Assembly (NCBI RefSeq): GCF_002906575.1
Contig: NZ_CP026309.1
Span: forward strand, 2,852,001-2,916,000
Source: Salinigranum rubrum
GTDB taxonomy: Archaea > Halobacteriota > Halobacteria > Halobacteriales > Haloferacaceae
DNA length: 64,000 nucleotides
Direction of reading: 5' to 3'
The stretch's first letter is position 1. The number at the start of each line of letters is the position of its first letter. Shown one piece after another: positions 17,334 through 25,430 of the stretch. Under the pieces are notes generated by a model. It ran no database searches. It was given only the letters and a program-made list of their open reading frames with translations, and was not told where the DNA came from. The position numbers were made by a program, and so were the translations under genes.

Positions 17334-17690
17334 TCAGGCCCGCATCATGCCGCGGCAGTGCTCGGCGCACGCTTCGAGGACGTCGGCGCAGACCTGACAG
17401 TGGTCGTGGTCGTGGCTGGAGCACTCCTCGGCGCACTCCTCGCAGACGCCGGCGCAGGCTTCGGCTAGTTGGTCGCTGTAGTTCGAGCCCCGGGCCACGA
17501 AGCGGGCGTGCAGGGAGGCGATGTCCGCGACGTCGCGGCAGAGCCGGGCGCACTCTTCCATCTCCTCGTCGCCGAGACACTCGTCGGCACACCACTCACA
17601 GACCTCGGCGGCCTCGTTGCAGATCTCGATACACTCGCGTTCCTCGTCGCTCAGTCCGTCGATCTTCGAGACGGTCTCTGCAAGGGACAT
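17334..17690 (-). CDS. Four-helix bundle copper-binding protein (DUF326-like)
   Basis: A 118-residue Cys-rich helical protein with no signal peptide. Cysteines recur along the helices: CIEICNEAAEVCEWCADEC, ECARLCRD, ACAGVCEECAEEC and CQVCADVLEACAEHC, with an HDHDH stretch between the last helices. This is the pattern of cytosolic copper storage proteins and of the DUF326 ferredoxin-like group, in which Cys-lined bundles hold many Cu(I) ions. The start at 17690 removes an upstream extension without family character. Cu storage or detoxification in the cytosol is inferred; no copper pump is adjacent. Confidence 0.85.
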   Translation of the reverse strand: MSLAETVSKIDGLSDEERECIEICNEAAEVCEWCADECLGDEEMEECARLCRDVADIASLHARFVARGSNYSDQLAEACAGVCEECAEECSSHDHDHCQVCADVLEACAEHCRGMMRA

Positions 17691-17815
17691 TGCGTTACTA
17701 CGTCGGTGGGGAACCGGATTCAGCTTCGTGCTTGCACATGTCGGTGCTGTTCTCGCGTCGGCGTAATCCATTGCGACCGGAATCCGGATACCCTCGTCGC
17801 AGTACACCGGCCTCG

Positions 17816-17911
17816 TCATGCCGAGGCAGGCTCAGAGGAACTCGTTCGGAAGTCATCGATGTGATCGTAGTAGTACGCGAGTGCCCTGTGGACGTCCGCG
17901 AGCGTAAGGTC
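17816..17911 (-). pseudogene. C-terminal remnant of a DUF433-type antitoxin
   Basis: On the minus strand DLTLADVHRALAYYYDHIDD, followed by a short polar tail to the stop codon, matches the C-terminal recognition-helix end of haloarchaeal DUF433 proteins, which are predicted antitoxins for PIN toxins. The usual ~50-residue N-terminal part is absent; upstream residues in the same frame do not resemble it. It lies about 230 bases from an intact AbrB/VapC pair on the other strand. The rest of 17691-18140 holds no other gene. Confidence 0.6.
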
Positions 17912-18094
17912 CAGACGGTTCACTCGACACACGAGAGAGACTGAGACACACACGTCGAGACGATGTAGACTGGACGGAGAAGTCGGCGAAATCGTGTGTG
18001 CAGTGTGTAAACACGTTGGTTCGCCGTTCAACGACTGGTCACCGCCGAGGTGATGGACCTACTGCACCCGGCGACGCTTTCGGTGGGTGTGTCT

Positions 18095-18102
18095 GTATAT
18101 AT
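18095..18102 (+). promoter_or_regulatory. TATA box of the AbrB/VapC operon
   Basis: GTATATAT lies 39 bases before the antitoxin ATG. Transcription about 26 bases after the box would leave a short leader. This is pattern recognition only. Confidence 0.5.
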
Positions 18103-18140
18103 GGGGAATATTCTTGTCTCTACCCATCATACGTCGGTGT

Positions 18141-18371
18141 ATGTCGGACGCGAGACTCGACGACCGGGGGCGTCTGACGCTCCCGAAGGAGATGCGAGAA
18201 CGATACGGTGAACACTACCACATCGTCCAACTTCACGACGGAATCAAGTTGATTCCGGTCGCGGACGACCCGCTCGACGCGCTCCGAGAGGAGTTTGCGG
18301 ACGTCGAGAAGACGGCTAGCGAACTTCGCGAGGAAGCCCGCGAAGCGGCGTTGGACGAGGCCGGACGCTGA
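18141..18371 (+). CDS. vapB: AbrB-family antitoxin (VapB-like)
   Basis: A 76-residue protein with an N-terminal swapped-hairpin AbrB domain: LDDRGRLTLPKEMRERYGEH is the typical VapB/SpoVT block. The C-terminal ~40 residues are helical and acidic, suited to wrapping the toxin. Its stop is immediately followed by the toxin ATG (TGAATG), so the two are translated from one message; such pairs normally autorepress through the AbrB domain. Confidence 0.9.
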   Translation: MSDARLDDRGRLTLPKEMRERYGEHYHIVQLHDGIKLIPVADDPLDALREEFADVEKTASELREEAREAALDEAGR

Positions 18372-18746
18372 ATGTACGCCGAGACCGATTTCCTTCTCGC
18401 ACTCATCAAAGACGAAGACTGGCTCGGAGATGCCGCCGAGGCGGTGTATCGCGCACACCGAAACGAGCTGTGGACATCGCAGTTCACGCTCATCGAACTG
18501 CTCTTGGTCGCGTACCGCGAGGACCGAGACACGGAACGAGTCGTCACGAACGCCGCAAAGCTCGTGGAGGTTCGCGGCGACGTGGACACGGTCGTCGCGG
18601 CAGCCACGTACGTCGAAGACCACGGACTCACTCCCTTCGACGCGCTCCACCTCGTCGAATCTGATGGAGACACCGTCGTCTCCAGCGATGGGGCGTACGA
18701 AGGCTTCGTCCCCCGTCTCGGTCTCCAGAGCGTGGACGAGGAGTAG
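18372..18746 (+). CDS. vapC: PIN-domain ribonuclease toxin (VapC-like)
   Basis: A 124-residue PIN nuclease. The four acidic metal-binding residues can be placed at Asp6 (AETDFLLAL), Glu42 (LIELLL), Asp90 (TPFDALHL) and Asp106 (SSDGAYE), so the active site looks intact. VapC toxins cleave tRNA or rRNA when released from the antitoxin. It starts directly after the antitoxin stop codon. The neighbouring DUF433 remnant suggests this locus has hosted more than one toxin-antitoxin module. Confidence 0.92.
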   Translation: MYAETDFLLALIKDEDWLGDAAEAVYRAHRNELWTSQFTLIELLLVAYREDRDTERVVTNAAKLVEVRGDVDTVVAAATYVEDHGLTPFDALHLVESDGDTVVSSDGAYEGFVPRLGLQSVDEE

Positions 18747-18788
18747 CCCTCCGCAACCACTAAACCCGCCTCACTCCTTCCTCCCGTA

Positions 18789-20333
18789 ATGGCCGATTGG
18801 ACGGAGAAGTACCGGCCGACGACGCTGTCGGAGGTGCGCGGCAACGACACGGCCCGCGACGAGTTCGCGGAGTGGGCCGACACGTGGGACGAACACCGAG
18901 AACCGGCCGTCCTCCACGGGAGCCCCGGCGTCGGCAAGACGAGCGCAGCGCACGCGCTGGCCGCCGACAAGGGGTGGGAGACGGTGGAGTTGAACGCCTC
19001 GGACCAGCGAACGGCGGACGTCATCGAGCGCTTTGCGGGGCGGGCGGCGATGAACACGACGCTCTCTGGGGCTTCGAACGCCGACTCCCGTGGGGAGCGT
19101 GACAGAGGCCGCCAACTCGTCATCCTCGACGAGGCGGACAACATCCACTACCAGAAGGACTACGGGGGAAAACAGGCCGTCACGAAGCTCCTGAAGGAGG
19201 CGAACCAGCCGGTCGTGCTCATCGCGAACGACTTCTACGAGATGTCGCGGGGGATGCGCAGCGCCTGCCGGGAGATCGAGTTCCGCGACGTCTCCGCGCG
19301 CTCGATCGTGCCGGTCCTCCGCGACATCTGCCGGCGCGAGGGCGTCGAGTTCGAGGCACGGGCGCTCGAACGTATCGCGGAGTCGAACGACGGCGACCTC
19401 CGCTCCGCAGTGAGAGACCTCCAGAGTTCGGTCGGCGGGAGAGCGTCGCTTTCCCTCGACGACGTGACCTCCGGCGGGAGGGACCGGACGGTGAACATCT
19501 TCGGCTTCCTCGACAGCGTCCTCAAGGAGTCCGACTCCGCCGAGGAGGCGCTGCGAACGGCGTACGACACCGACGAGACGCCCGACGACCTCACGTCGTG
19601 GGTCGAGGACAAGGTGTCGATGGTGTACGAGGGCGAGGAACTCGCCCGCGCGTACGACCACCTCGCGAACGCCGACCGCTGGCTCGGCCGGGTGTACGCG
19701 ACCCAGAACTACCGCTACTGGCGGTACGCGACCGACAACGTCTCGGCGGGGGTCGCCGCCTCGCGCGACCGGACCCGCGGCGGCTGGACCCGCTACGGCG
19801 GCGCGCCGTGGCGCTCGACGAAGAACGCGACGCGCGACGCGGTCACGTCGCGCATCGCAGAATCCGCGGGTGTGAGCATCGCCACCGCCCGCCGCGAGGT
19901 CCTCCCCTTCTTACAGGCGATGACCCACCACTGCAAGCCGCGCGACCTCACGGTGGCGATGACGGCGTGGTACGACTTCGACACCGACCACGTCGCGTAC
20001 GTGACCGGTAGCGGCGAGTCGACGAACAAGGTCCAGTCCATCGTCGAAGAGGCGAGAGAGCGCCGCGAGGAACTGCTCGAAGCGCACGCGGGCGACGCGT
20101 TCGCGCGTGAAGGACTCGCCGCCCACGCCGAGAGTACTGCCGACACGAACGAGGGAGCGGACGACGCGGGCGAGAACGCGGACACGAGCGGCGGGACCGA
20201 CGGGACGACGACCCTCGACGACCTCGCTGCCTCCGCCGACGACGAGGCCGGCGATGAGGACGACACCGACGGCGACACGGGGGATGGCGGCGGACGCGAC
20301 GACGGTCAGTCGGGGCTGTTCGATTTCACGTGA
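18789..20333 (+). CDS. rfcL: Replication factor C large subunit
   Basis: Large subunit of the clamp loader that opens the PCNA ring onto primed DNA. The 514-residue protein has RFC box II WTEKYRPTTLSEVRGN, Walker A GSPGVGKT (residues 44-51), Walker B LVILDEAD (110-116), an AAA+ lid with DLRSAVRDLQ, and a long acidic linker (about residues 440-500). The extreme C-terminus QSGLFDF is a PCNA-interacting (PIP) motif. Small-subunit genes are not nearby. The start is fixed by the conserved N-terminus and by a C/T-rich gap of 42 bases after vapC. Confidence 0.96.
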   Translation: MADWTEKYRPTTLSEVRGNDTARDEFAEWADTWDEHREPAVLHGSPGVGKTSAAHALAADKGWETVELNASDQRTADVIERFAGRAAMNTTLSGASNADSRGERDRGRQLVILDEADNIHYQKDYGGKQAVTKLLKEANQPVVLIANDFYEMSRGMRSACREIEFRDVSARSIVPVLRDICRREGVEFEARALERIAESNDGDLRSAVRDLQSSVGGRASLSLDDVTSGGRDRTVNIFGFLDSVLKESDSAEEALRTAYDTDETPDDLTSWVEDKVSMVYEGEELARAYDHLANADRWLGRVYATQNYRYWRYATDNVSAGVAASRDRTRGGWTRYGGAPWRSTKNATRDAVTSRIAESAGVSIATARREVLPFLQAMTHHCKPRDLTVAMTAWYDFDTDHVAYVTGSGESTNKVQSIVEEARERREELLEAHAGDAFAREGLAAHAESTADTNEGADDAGENADTSGGTDGTTTLDDLAASADDEAGDEDDTDGDTGDGGGRDDGQSGLFDFT

Positions 20334-20455
20334 GCCAGCACGCCCCACGAGGCGTGAGAACGATTGCGTCGATATCCGGCGCGTTCGCCCCGAAACAGCG
20401 CCCATCGAGTCGGACGTACCATTTATCTGCATCGGTCGTATACAGATGTTAATAC

Positions 20456-22162
20456 ATGAGTGAGGGGGGATTCTTCTGGGGGACCGCTACGGAGGGAGCG
20501 GAGCCGCCGATGCACGTGCTCGTCGCCGACGACGACGACGCGATGCGTGAGACGACGGTCAAACTGCTCGAAGCCACGCTCGACAACGCCACCGTCACCG
20601 GATTCCCCTCCGCCCGGGGCGTGCTCGACGCGCTGGCCGACGACGCATCCGTCGACTGTATCGTCTCGGACTACGAGATGCCCGAGATGAGCGGACTGGA
20701 ACTCCTCGAAGCGGTCCGCGAGACGGACCCCGACGTGCCGTTCGTCATCTACACCGGCCACGGGAACGAGGACGTCGCGAGCGACGCCATCTCCGCGGGC
20801 GTCACCGACTACGTCCGCAAGTCGGTCACCGGCGGCCATCGGATACTCGCCAACCGTATCGAGTCGGCCGTCGCCCGACGCCGTGCGGAGGCCGAGCGCG
20901 AACTCCAGGCGCTGGCGATGTCGACCGTCGAGGAGGGAATCGCGGTCGTCGACAGCGAGGGGAGGTTCGTCGAGGTGAACGGCGCGTACGCGGAGACGTA
21001 CGGGTACGACCGGGACGAACTCGTCGGCGAGTCGTGGGAGGTGATCAACCCGCCCCAGGAGAACGAGCGGATGCACCTGCAGATCCTCCCCACGCTCGAC
21101 GAACAGGGAATCTGGCGCGGCGAGTCGGTCGGCCTCCGCAAGGACGGGTCGACGTTCGTGAAGTCGAAGTCGCTGACGAAACTCGACTCCGGCGGGTTCG
21201 TCTGTGCCGTTAGGGACGTGACCGAACAGCGTGACGCCGAGGACGCGCTCCGCGAGCAGAACGAACGCCTCCGGGAGTTCGCTCGGCTCGTCTCACACGA
21301 CCTGCGCAACCCGCTGAACGTCGCCGAAGGCTACCTCACCGTCGTCGAGGAGTCCGTCGACGAAGAACTGCAGGACGACGTGGAGCGTATCAAGACCGCC
21401 CACGACCGGATGCGCCGGCTCATCGATGACATGCTCCGTCTCGCTCGCGAGGGACGGCTGGTCGACAACGCCGAAGCGGTCCCGCTCACGGACGTCGTCG
21501 AAACGGCGGCGCTCACCGTCGGCCTCAAGAGCGAGGGGTCGTGCGTCGTCGAAGAGGGCCTCCCGTCGGTGTACGCGGACGAGGAGCGGCTGAGCGCGCT
21601 GTTCGAGAACCTCTTCGGCAACGCTCTCGAACACGCCGGACCGAACCCCACCGTCCGGGTCGGCCCGCTCACCGACGACTACGGCGTCTGCGGCTTCTTC
21701 GTCGAGGACGACGGCCCCGGCATCCCGGAGAACCGACACGTCAAGGTGTTCGAGTCGGGCTTCACCACGAACCGCTCGGGGACCGGGTTCGGCCTCGCCA
21801 TCGTCAAGCGAATCACGACCGCTCACGGCTGGACCGTCTCGGTCCGCGACGGCCGTGACGGTGGCGCCCGGTTCGAGTTCCGCGGCGTCAACGTCGTCGA
21901 CGGCGCTGCCGCCGCGGACGGACGAGCAGAGCCCGAAGAGACGGGCGTCGTGACCGAGAACGAAGCTCCGGTCGGCACGGAAACCGCCGCTGATGTGAAG
22001 GCCGACGACGACACCGACGCGGACGACGACGCGAGAGCCGACACAGACACCGACACTGACGCGGACGACGACGTGAGGACCGACACCGACGTGGAGACAG
22101 ACACCGGCGCTGTCGCCGACGGCGGTGACGGAGCGTGTGACGACACGAGCGACAACGCGTGA
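20456..22162 (+). CDS. Receiver-PAS-histidine kinase with acidic tail
   Basis: A 568-residue soluble hybrid sensor. Order: receiver domain (residues ~19-130) with phospho-Asp72 in IVSDYEMPEMSG; PAS domain (~150-260) with GYDRDELVGESWEV; HisKA with His281 in LVSHDLRNPLN; HATPase with NLFGNALEHAG (N box), DDGPGIPE (G1) and GTGFGLAIVK (G2). A C-terminal tail of ~100 residues is a Thr-Asp-Ala low-complexity repeat. The first 18 residues precede the receiver; an ATG at 20510 is an alternative start. No membrane helix, so the input is cytosolic; ligand and partner unknown. No HTR transducer or separate regulator is adjacent. Confidence 0.92.
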   Translation: MSEGGFFWGTATEGAEPPMHVLVADDDDAMRETTVKLLEATLDNATVTGFPSARGVLDALADDASVDCIVSDYEMPEMSGLELLEAVRETDPDVPFVIYTGHGNEDVASDAISAGVTDYVRKSVTGGHRILANRIESAVARRRAEAERELQALAMSTVEEGIAVVDSEGRFVEVNGAYAETYGYDRDELVGESWEVINPPQENERMHLQILPTLDEQGIWRGESVGLRKDGSTFVKSKSLTKLDSGGFVCAVRDVTEQRDAEDALREQNERLREFARLVSHDLRNPLNVAEGYLTVVEESVDEELQDDVERIKTAHDRMRRLIDDMLRLAREGRLVDNAEAVPLTDVVETAALTVGLKSEGSCVVEEGLPSVYADEERLSALFENLFGNALEHAGPNPTVRVGPLTDDYGVCGFFVEDDGPGIPENRHVKVFESGFTTNRSGTGFGLAIVKRITTAHGWTVSVRDGRDGGARFEFRGVNVVDGAAAADGRAEPEETGVVTENEAPVGTETAADVKADDDTDADDDARADTDTDTDADDDVRTDTDVETDTGAVADGGDGACDDTSDNA

Positions 22163-22212
22163 CCCTCTCCCGTCACCCCCGGTGATTTTACCCCCGGCCA
22201 CGAACGGCCGGC

Positions 22213-23271
22213 ATGCGCGCTGCTGTCCTCACCGAGTACGGAGAGCCGCTGTCGATCCGCTCGCTCGACGACCCGAAGCCGACGCCGGACGGGGTCGTGG
22301 TGGAGGTGGAAGCCTGTGGCATCTGCCGGAGCGACTGGCACGCCTGGCAGGGCCACGGCGAGTGGGCCGACGACCAGGTGCCGCGGGGGCAGGTACTCGG
22401 GCACGAACCCGCCGGAACCGTCGTCGACGCCGGCGACCGCGTATCCGAGTACGCGGTCGGCGACCGGGTCGCCGTCCCGTTCAACCTCGGTGACGGCTCC
22501 TGTCCACGGTGTCTGGCCGGCCACGGGAACCGCTGCGTCGACGGGAGCGCGCTCGGCTTTTCGAGCGACGCTCCCGGCGCGTTCGCCGAACGGGTGCACG
22601 TCCCCCACGCGGACTACAACCTGCTCGCGCTCCCCGACGCGGTGGCGCCGGTGGACGTCGCGGCGCTCGGCTGTCGGTTCATGACGGCCTACCACGCGTT
22701 GGCACATCGGGTGTCGCCGCCGCCGGGGTCGTGGGTCGCCGTCCACGGGTGCGGCGGCGTCGGCCTCTCGGCGCTGTCCGTCGCGCGGGCGGCCGGCCAC
22801 CGGACCGTCGCGGTCGACATCCGCGAGGAGGCGCTCGCGCTCGCCGGCGAGGTGGGCGCCACGGTCACTGTCGACGCCACCGAGACGGACGTCGTGGGCG
22901 AAATCGAGGAGGTAACGGGCGACGGGGCGGACGTCTCGCTCGACGCGCTGGGCCGCGCGGAGACCTGTCGCAACTCCGTCCGCTGTGTCCGCCCCGGCGG
23001 GACGCACGTCCAGGTCGGCCTCACCACCGACGCCGAACGCGGCGAGGTGTCGCTCCCCACCGATTGGATGACCCGCTGGGAGGTGTCGTTCGTCGGCTCC
23101 CGGGGGATGCCGCCGACGCGGTACGACGAACTGTTCGGCCTCGTCGAGAGCGGTGCCGTCTCGCCCGAGACGCTCGTCACGCGCGAGGTGTCGCTGGACG
23201 ACGTCTCCGACAGATTGGCGGCGATGACCGACTACGAGACGGTCGGCGTCGAAGTGGTCACGGAGTTCTGA
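22213..23271 (+). CDS. Zinc-dependent alcohol dehydrogenase
   Basis: A 352-residue medium-chain dehydrogenase/reductase. The catalytic zinc site is visible as Cys37 (ACGICRSDWH) and His64-Glu65 (LGHEPAGTVV); the Rossmann motif is HGCGGVGLSALSVA. The structural zinc lobe has only three of the usual four cysteines (CPRCLAGHGNRC), so structural zinc binding may be weakened. NAD(P)H-linked oxidation of an alcohol or polyol is expected; substrate unclear. The gene is transcribed alone and is followed by a long non-coding region carrying a structured repeat. Confidence 0.9.
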   Translation: MRAAVLTEYGEPLSIRSLDDPKPTPDGVVVEVEACGICRSDWHAWQGHGEWADDQVPRGQVLGHEPAGTVVDAGDRVSEYAVGDRVAVPFNLGDGSCPRCLAGHGNRCVDGSALGFSSDAPGAFAERVHVPHADYNLLALPDAVAPVDVAALGCRFMTAYHALAHRVSPPPGSWVAVHGCGGVGLSALSVARAAGHRTVAVDIREEALALAGEVGATVTVDATETDVVGEIEEVTGDGADVSLDALGRAETCRNSVRCVRPGGTHVQVGLTTDAERGEVSLPTDWMTRWEVSFVGSRGMPPTRYDELFGLVESGAVSPETLVTREVSLDDVSDRLAAMTDYETVGVEVVTEF

Positions 23272-23350
23272 GCGAACGCGGCCGAGAGTGGGTGTAACTC
23301 GGTAAGGTCGTGCAGTTGCGTGAGGTCTCAGGAGTACTGAAACCGGCGGG

Positions 23351-23598
23351 ACACGGGCGCGGTGACCGAAGCCTCACTCCCCACCCGGTCGCTCGCGCAC
23401 AGAGGCGCTCGCGGGCCCTCGCGCGTTCGCTCGCGTATCGCTCGCTCTCACGCGCCACCGCCCTCTTGTAGTGCGGTGGCGCGTGCTGGCGCGACTGTCT
23501 GTCGCGCCGGCACCGCGCGAGGGATGACTGAGTGACCGACTGAAAGGAGGTCACGAAGGAATCGGTTGGGGAGGATTGTGGCCTCATCGCGCCCGTGT
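23351..23598 (+). repeat. Structured ~250-bp repeat element, full copy 1
   Basis: A 248-base element in the gap after the alcohol dehydrogenase gene. Its ends form imperfect terminal inverted repeats: the left starts ACACGGGCGCGGTGA and contains CCTCACTCCCCACCCGG; the right, read in reverse, starts ACACGGGCGCGATGA and contains CCTCCCCAACCGAT. Inside, CCCTCGCGCG (23416-23425) pairs with CGCGCGAGGG (23514-23523). Enclosed are two hairpins: a perfect 13-bp stem (23449-23461 with 23473-23485) and a stem with one G-T pair (23486-23495 with 23501-23510). No convincing gene lies inside. A second full copy is at 59814 and a lone end at 8482. Type unknown: structured RNA or non-autonomous mobile element. 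Confidence 0.75.
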
Positions 23599-23739
23599 AC
23601 TGCGCGATCGCAGTCTCGTTCGCGGTCTCAGTGGTCCTCTCGGTCTCGTCGATGTTCTCGACGCCTGTCCAACCGTTCCTCCGTCACGTATCAGATCACC
23701 GAACGTCGAAAAAGCGAATCGGAACGCGGTCCGTCTGTC

Positions 23740-23862
23740 CTATCCGGCGCCGGCGCCATGAGCGAGGCCGGCGGCGACCCACCAGTTCATGAAGCCGCGG
23801 CGGCGGGTGGTCGTCGAGTCGGTGCGGGTCTGGGTCTGGGACTTGATCTGGTTCATCTTCAT
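23740..23862 (-). CDS. Possible 40-residue small protein
   Basis: A short frame encoding MKMNQIKSQTQTRTDSTTTR then RRGFMNWWVAAGLAHGAGAG, with a polar basic N-terminal half and an aromatic/Ala-Gly C-terminal half that could be a short amphipathic or membrane-associated helix. A GGACGAGG stretch just before the ATG looks like a ribosome-binding site, and AAGTTTTATC about 30 bases upstream looks like a TATA box. An opposite-strand frame (23789-23914) overlaps it and would encode a 41-residue Trp-rich hydrophobic peptide; only one is likely real. No family is recognised. Confidence 0.45.
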   Translation of the reverse strand: MKMNQIKSQTQTRTDSTTTRRRGFMNWWVAAGLAHGAGAG

Positions 23863-23953
23863 CCTCGTCCCGAGAGACGGGGAGCGAGGAGATAAAACTT
23901 ATCAATTTTCTTAACAATAGCCGTTGTAACAGACGTCTCGGCGGGAAAACAGG

Positions 23954-25027
23954 TCACGCGTGGTCGATACGTTCGACGACGATTCTGTCCGCGCTGACGT
24001 CCTCGGCGAGCGCCCCTTCCCCGCCGACCGTGAGCGTTCCGTCGTCCGTCTCGACGATGAGCGTCGCCTGCGCGGCGAGTTGGACGAGCGAGGGCGCCTC
24101 GACGCCGTCGCCCTCGTGGCCGACGTAGTCGACGTCGACGACGGTGCCGGAAACGCGCCGATGGCGGCCGGTTCTGACGCTGTAGCCCTCGACCCGGACG
24201 TGAACGGTGGCCCCGTCGTGGACGAGGTCTTCGAGATAGCGGACCGCGTCGGTTATCTCCACGAACGTGAAGGGCGGCGTGTCCCGCACGTCGGCGTGGA
24301 TCGGTTCGTACACCTCCCAGCAGGAGGTGAGGAAGAACCAGTGGAAGACGAACGCCGTCGCGCGGTCGTCGACGAGGACGCCGTACTCGTCCATCGAGCG
24401 CCCCTTCGGCGAGAAACTCACGCGCTGGCGGTCGGTCAGCACGAGAAACGGCTTGGGAAAGCCGAGTCGCCGAACCTCGGTGCAGACGCCCGCGAACTCA
24501 CCGGGGCCGGGCAGGGGTTCGTCGTCGGCCGCGTACAGCGACACCTGGACGTACACGCCGCGGTCGTACGCGTCCGCGAGCACTTCCGCTAAGCGCTCGT
24601 ACTGGTCGAGCGACAGCACGGCCTGGACGTGTCGCTCGGCGACCCCGATGTCACGCGTCGCCTGCCCGAAGACGGTGTCGAACTGCGTGACGAGCGTGAC
24701 GCTCCCCTCGCGGGTCGCGGGCGTCCGGTACCGGTCTTCGATCTCGTCGAGCGCCGACTCCAGTCGGGCGAGTCGCTCACGGAGCGGCCTGAGTTCTTCT
24801 GGGGCGACCGCCTGCGCGTAGAGGCGGTCCTGCTCGTACGTCGTGACATACCCCGCCGATTCGAGGTCACGCAGGACGTCGTAGATGCGCGGACGGGGGA
24901 CGCCGCTCATCTCGGCGAGGTCGCCCGCCGACACCGACCCGGCCGAGAGCAGCGTGACGTACGCCTCGGCCTGATACGGCGAGAGCCCCGCCTCTTCGAG
25001 CGTCGCGGTGAGTTCGTCGCGCTCCAT
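23954..25027 (-). CDS. TrmB-family transcriptional regulator
   Basis: A 357-residue regulator. Residues 1-75 are a TrmB winged helix (LEEAGLSPYQAEAYVTLLSA, SGVPRPRIYDVLRDLESAGY), followed by a coiled linker (LRERLARLESALDEIEDRY) and a phospholipase-D-like/TrmB C-terminal ligand domain. This architecture typically senses sugars and controls sugar metabolism or uptake genes. The start at 25027 places the HTH at the N-terminus. No sugar transporter is adjacent, so the regulon is unknown. Confidence 0.88.
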   Translation of the reverse strand: MERDELTATLEEAGLSPYQAEAYVTLLSAGSVSAGDLAEMSGVPRPRIYDVLRDLESAGYVTTYEQDRLYAQAVAPEELRPLRERLARLESALDEIEDRYRTPATREGSVTLVTQFDTVFGQATRDIGVAERHVQAVLSLDQYERLAEVLADAYDRGVYVQVSLYAADDEPLPGPGEFAGVCTEVRRLGFPKPFLVLTDRQRVSFSPKGRSMDEYGVLVDDRATAFVFHWFFLTSCWEVYEPIHADVRDTPPFTFVEITDAVRYLEDLVHDGATVHVRVEGYSVRTGRHRRVSGTVVDVDYVGHEGDGVEAPSLVQLAAQATLIVETDDGTLTVGGEGALAEDVSADRIVVERIDHA

Positions 25028-25079
25028 ACGGGATACTCGCCGGGGGAGCACGTAGACGTACCGCCGGGGAGAACGAGCG

Positions 25080-25280
25080 TCAGCGGACGGTGAGCGTCTC
25101 CCCGCAGTCGGGGCAGACGAGGCGTCGGTGAGTGCCGTCTCGGTCGACGCGCCACTCGTCGGGGGCGGCCTCGCGGCCGCACGGACAGAACAGGAGCGTC
25201 TTCGGTCGTTCGGCGGCGATGGAGGGCGAACCGCGGTGCTGGCTTCCGTCGGGGCGTTCGGGCGCCGATGCGAGTGTCAT
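25080..25280 (-). CDS. Small zinc-ribbon protein
   Basis: A 66-residue protein whose second half has two Cys pairs: FCPCGREAAPDEW and LVCPDCGETLTVR, the layout of a small zinc ribbon common in Halobacteria (DUF8106-like). Function unknown; protein-protein or nucleic-acid contacts are usual for such ribbons. The start at 25280 avoids an extension into the A/T-rich promoter region near 25320-25345. It lies 52 bases upstream of the TrmB gene on the same strand. Confidence 0.75.
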   Translation of the reverse strand: MTLASAPERPDGSQHRGSPSIAAERPKTLLFCPCGREAAPDEWRVDRDGTHRRLVCPDCGETLTVR

Positions 25281-25430
25281 CACCCGGGTTGAGCGGACCC
25301 GCCGGTATAAGCCTTCTTGCTCGGATATCAATTGTGAATAGAAGTTCAAGGGGTTTCGGCCGGTCCGAAGTCGCAGGGCCTGCCCGGAGCGTCCGCGGGC
25401 CGAGCCGTCGTGCGTCTCGGGTCTGGGGAG

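Noticed and set aside
20456-20509. Removing the first 18 residues of the hybrid kinase
   Set aside because: Both the ATG at 20456 and at 20510 are possible; the first was kept because a start-proximal A/T-rich leader with TTATC lies just upstream, but this is not decisive.
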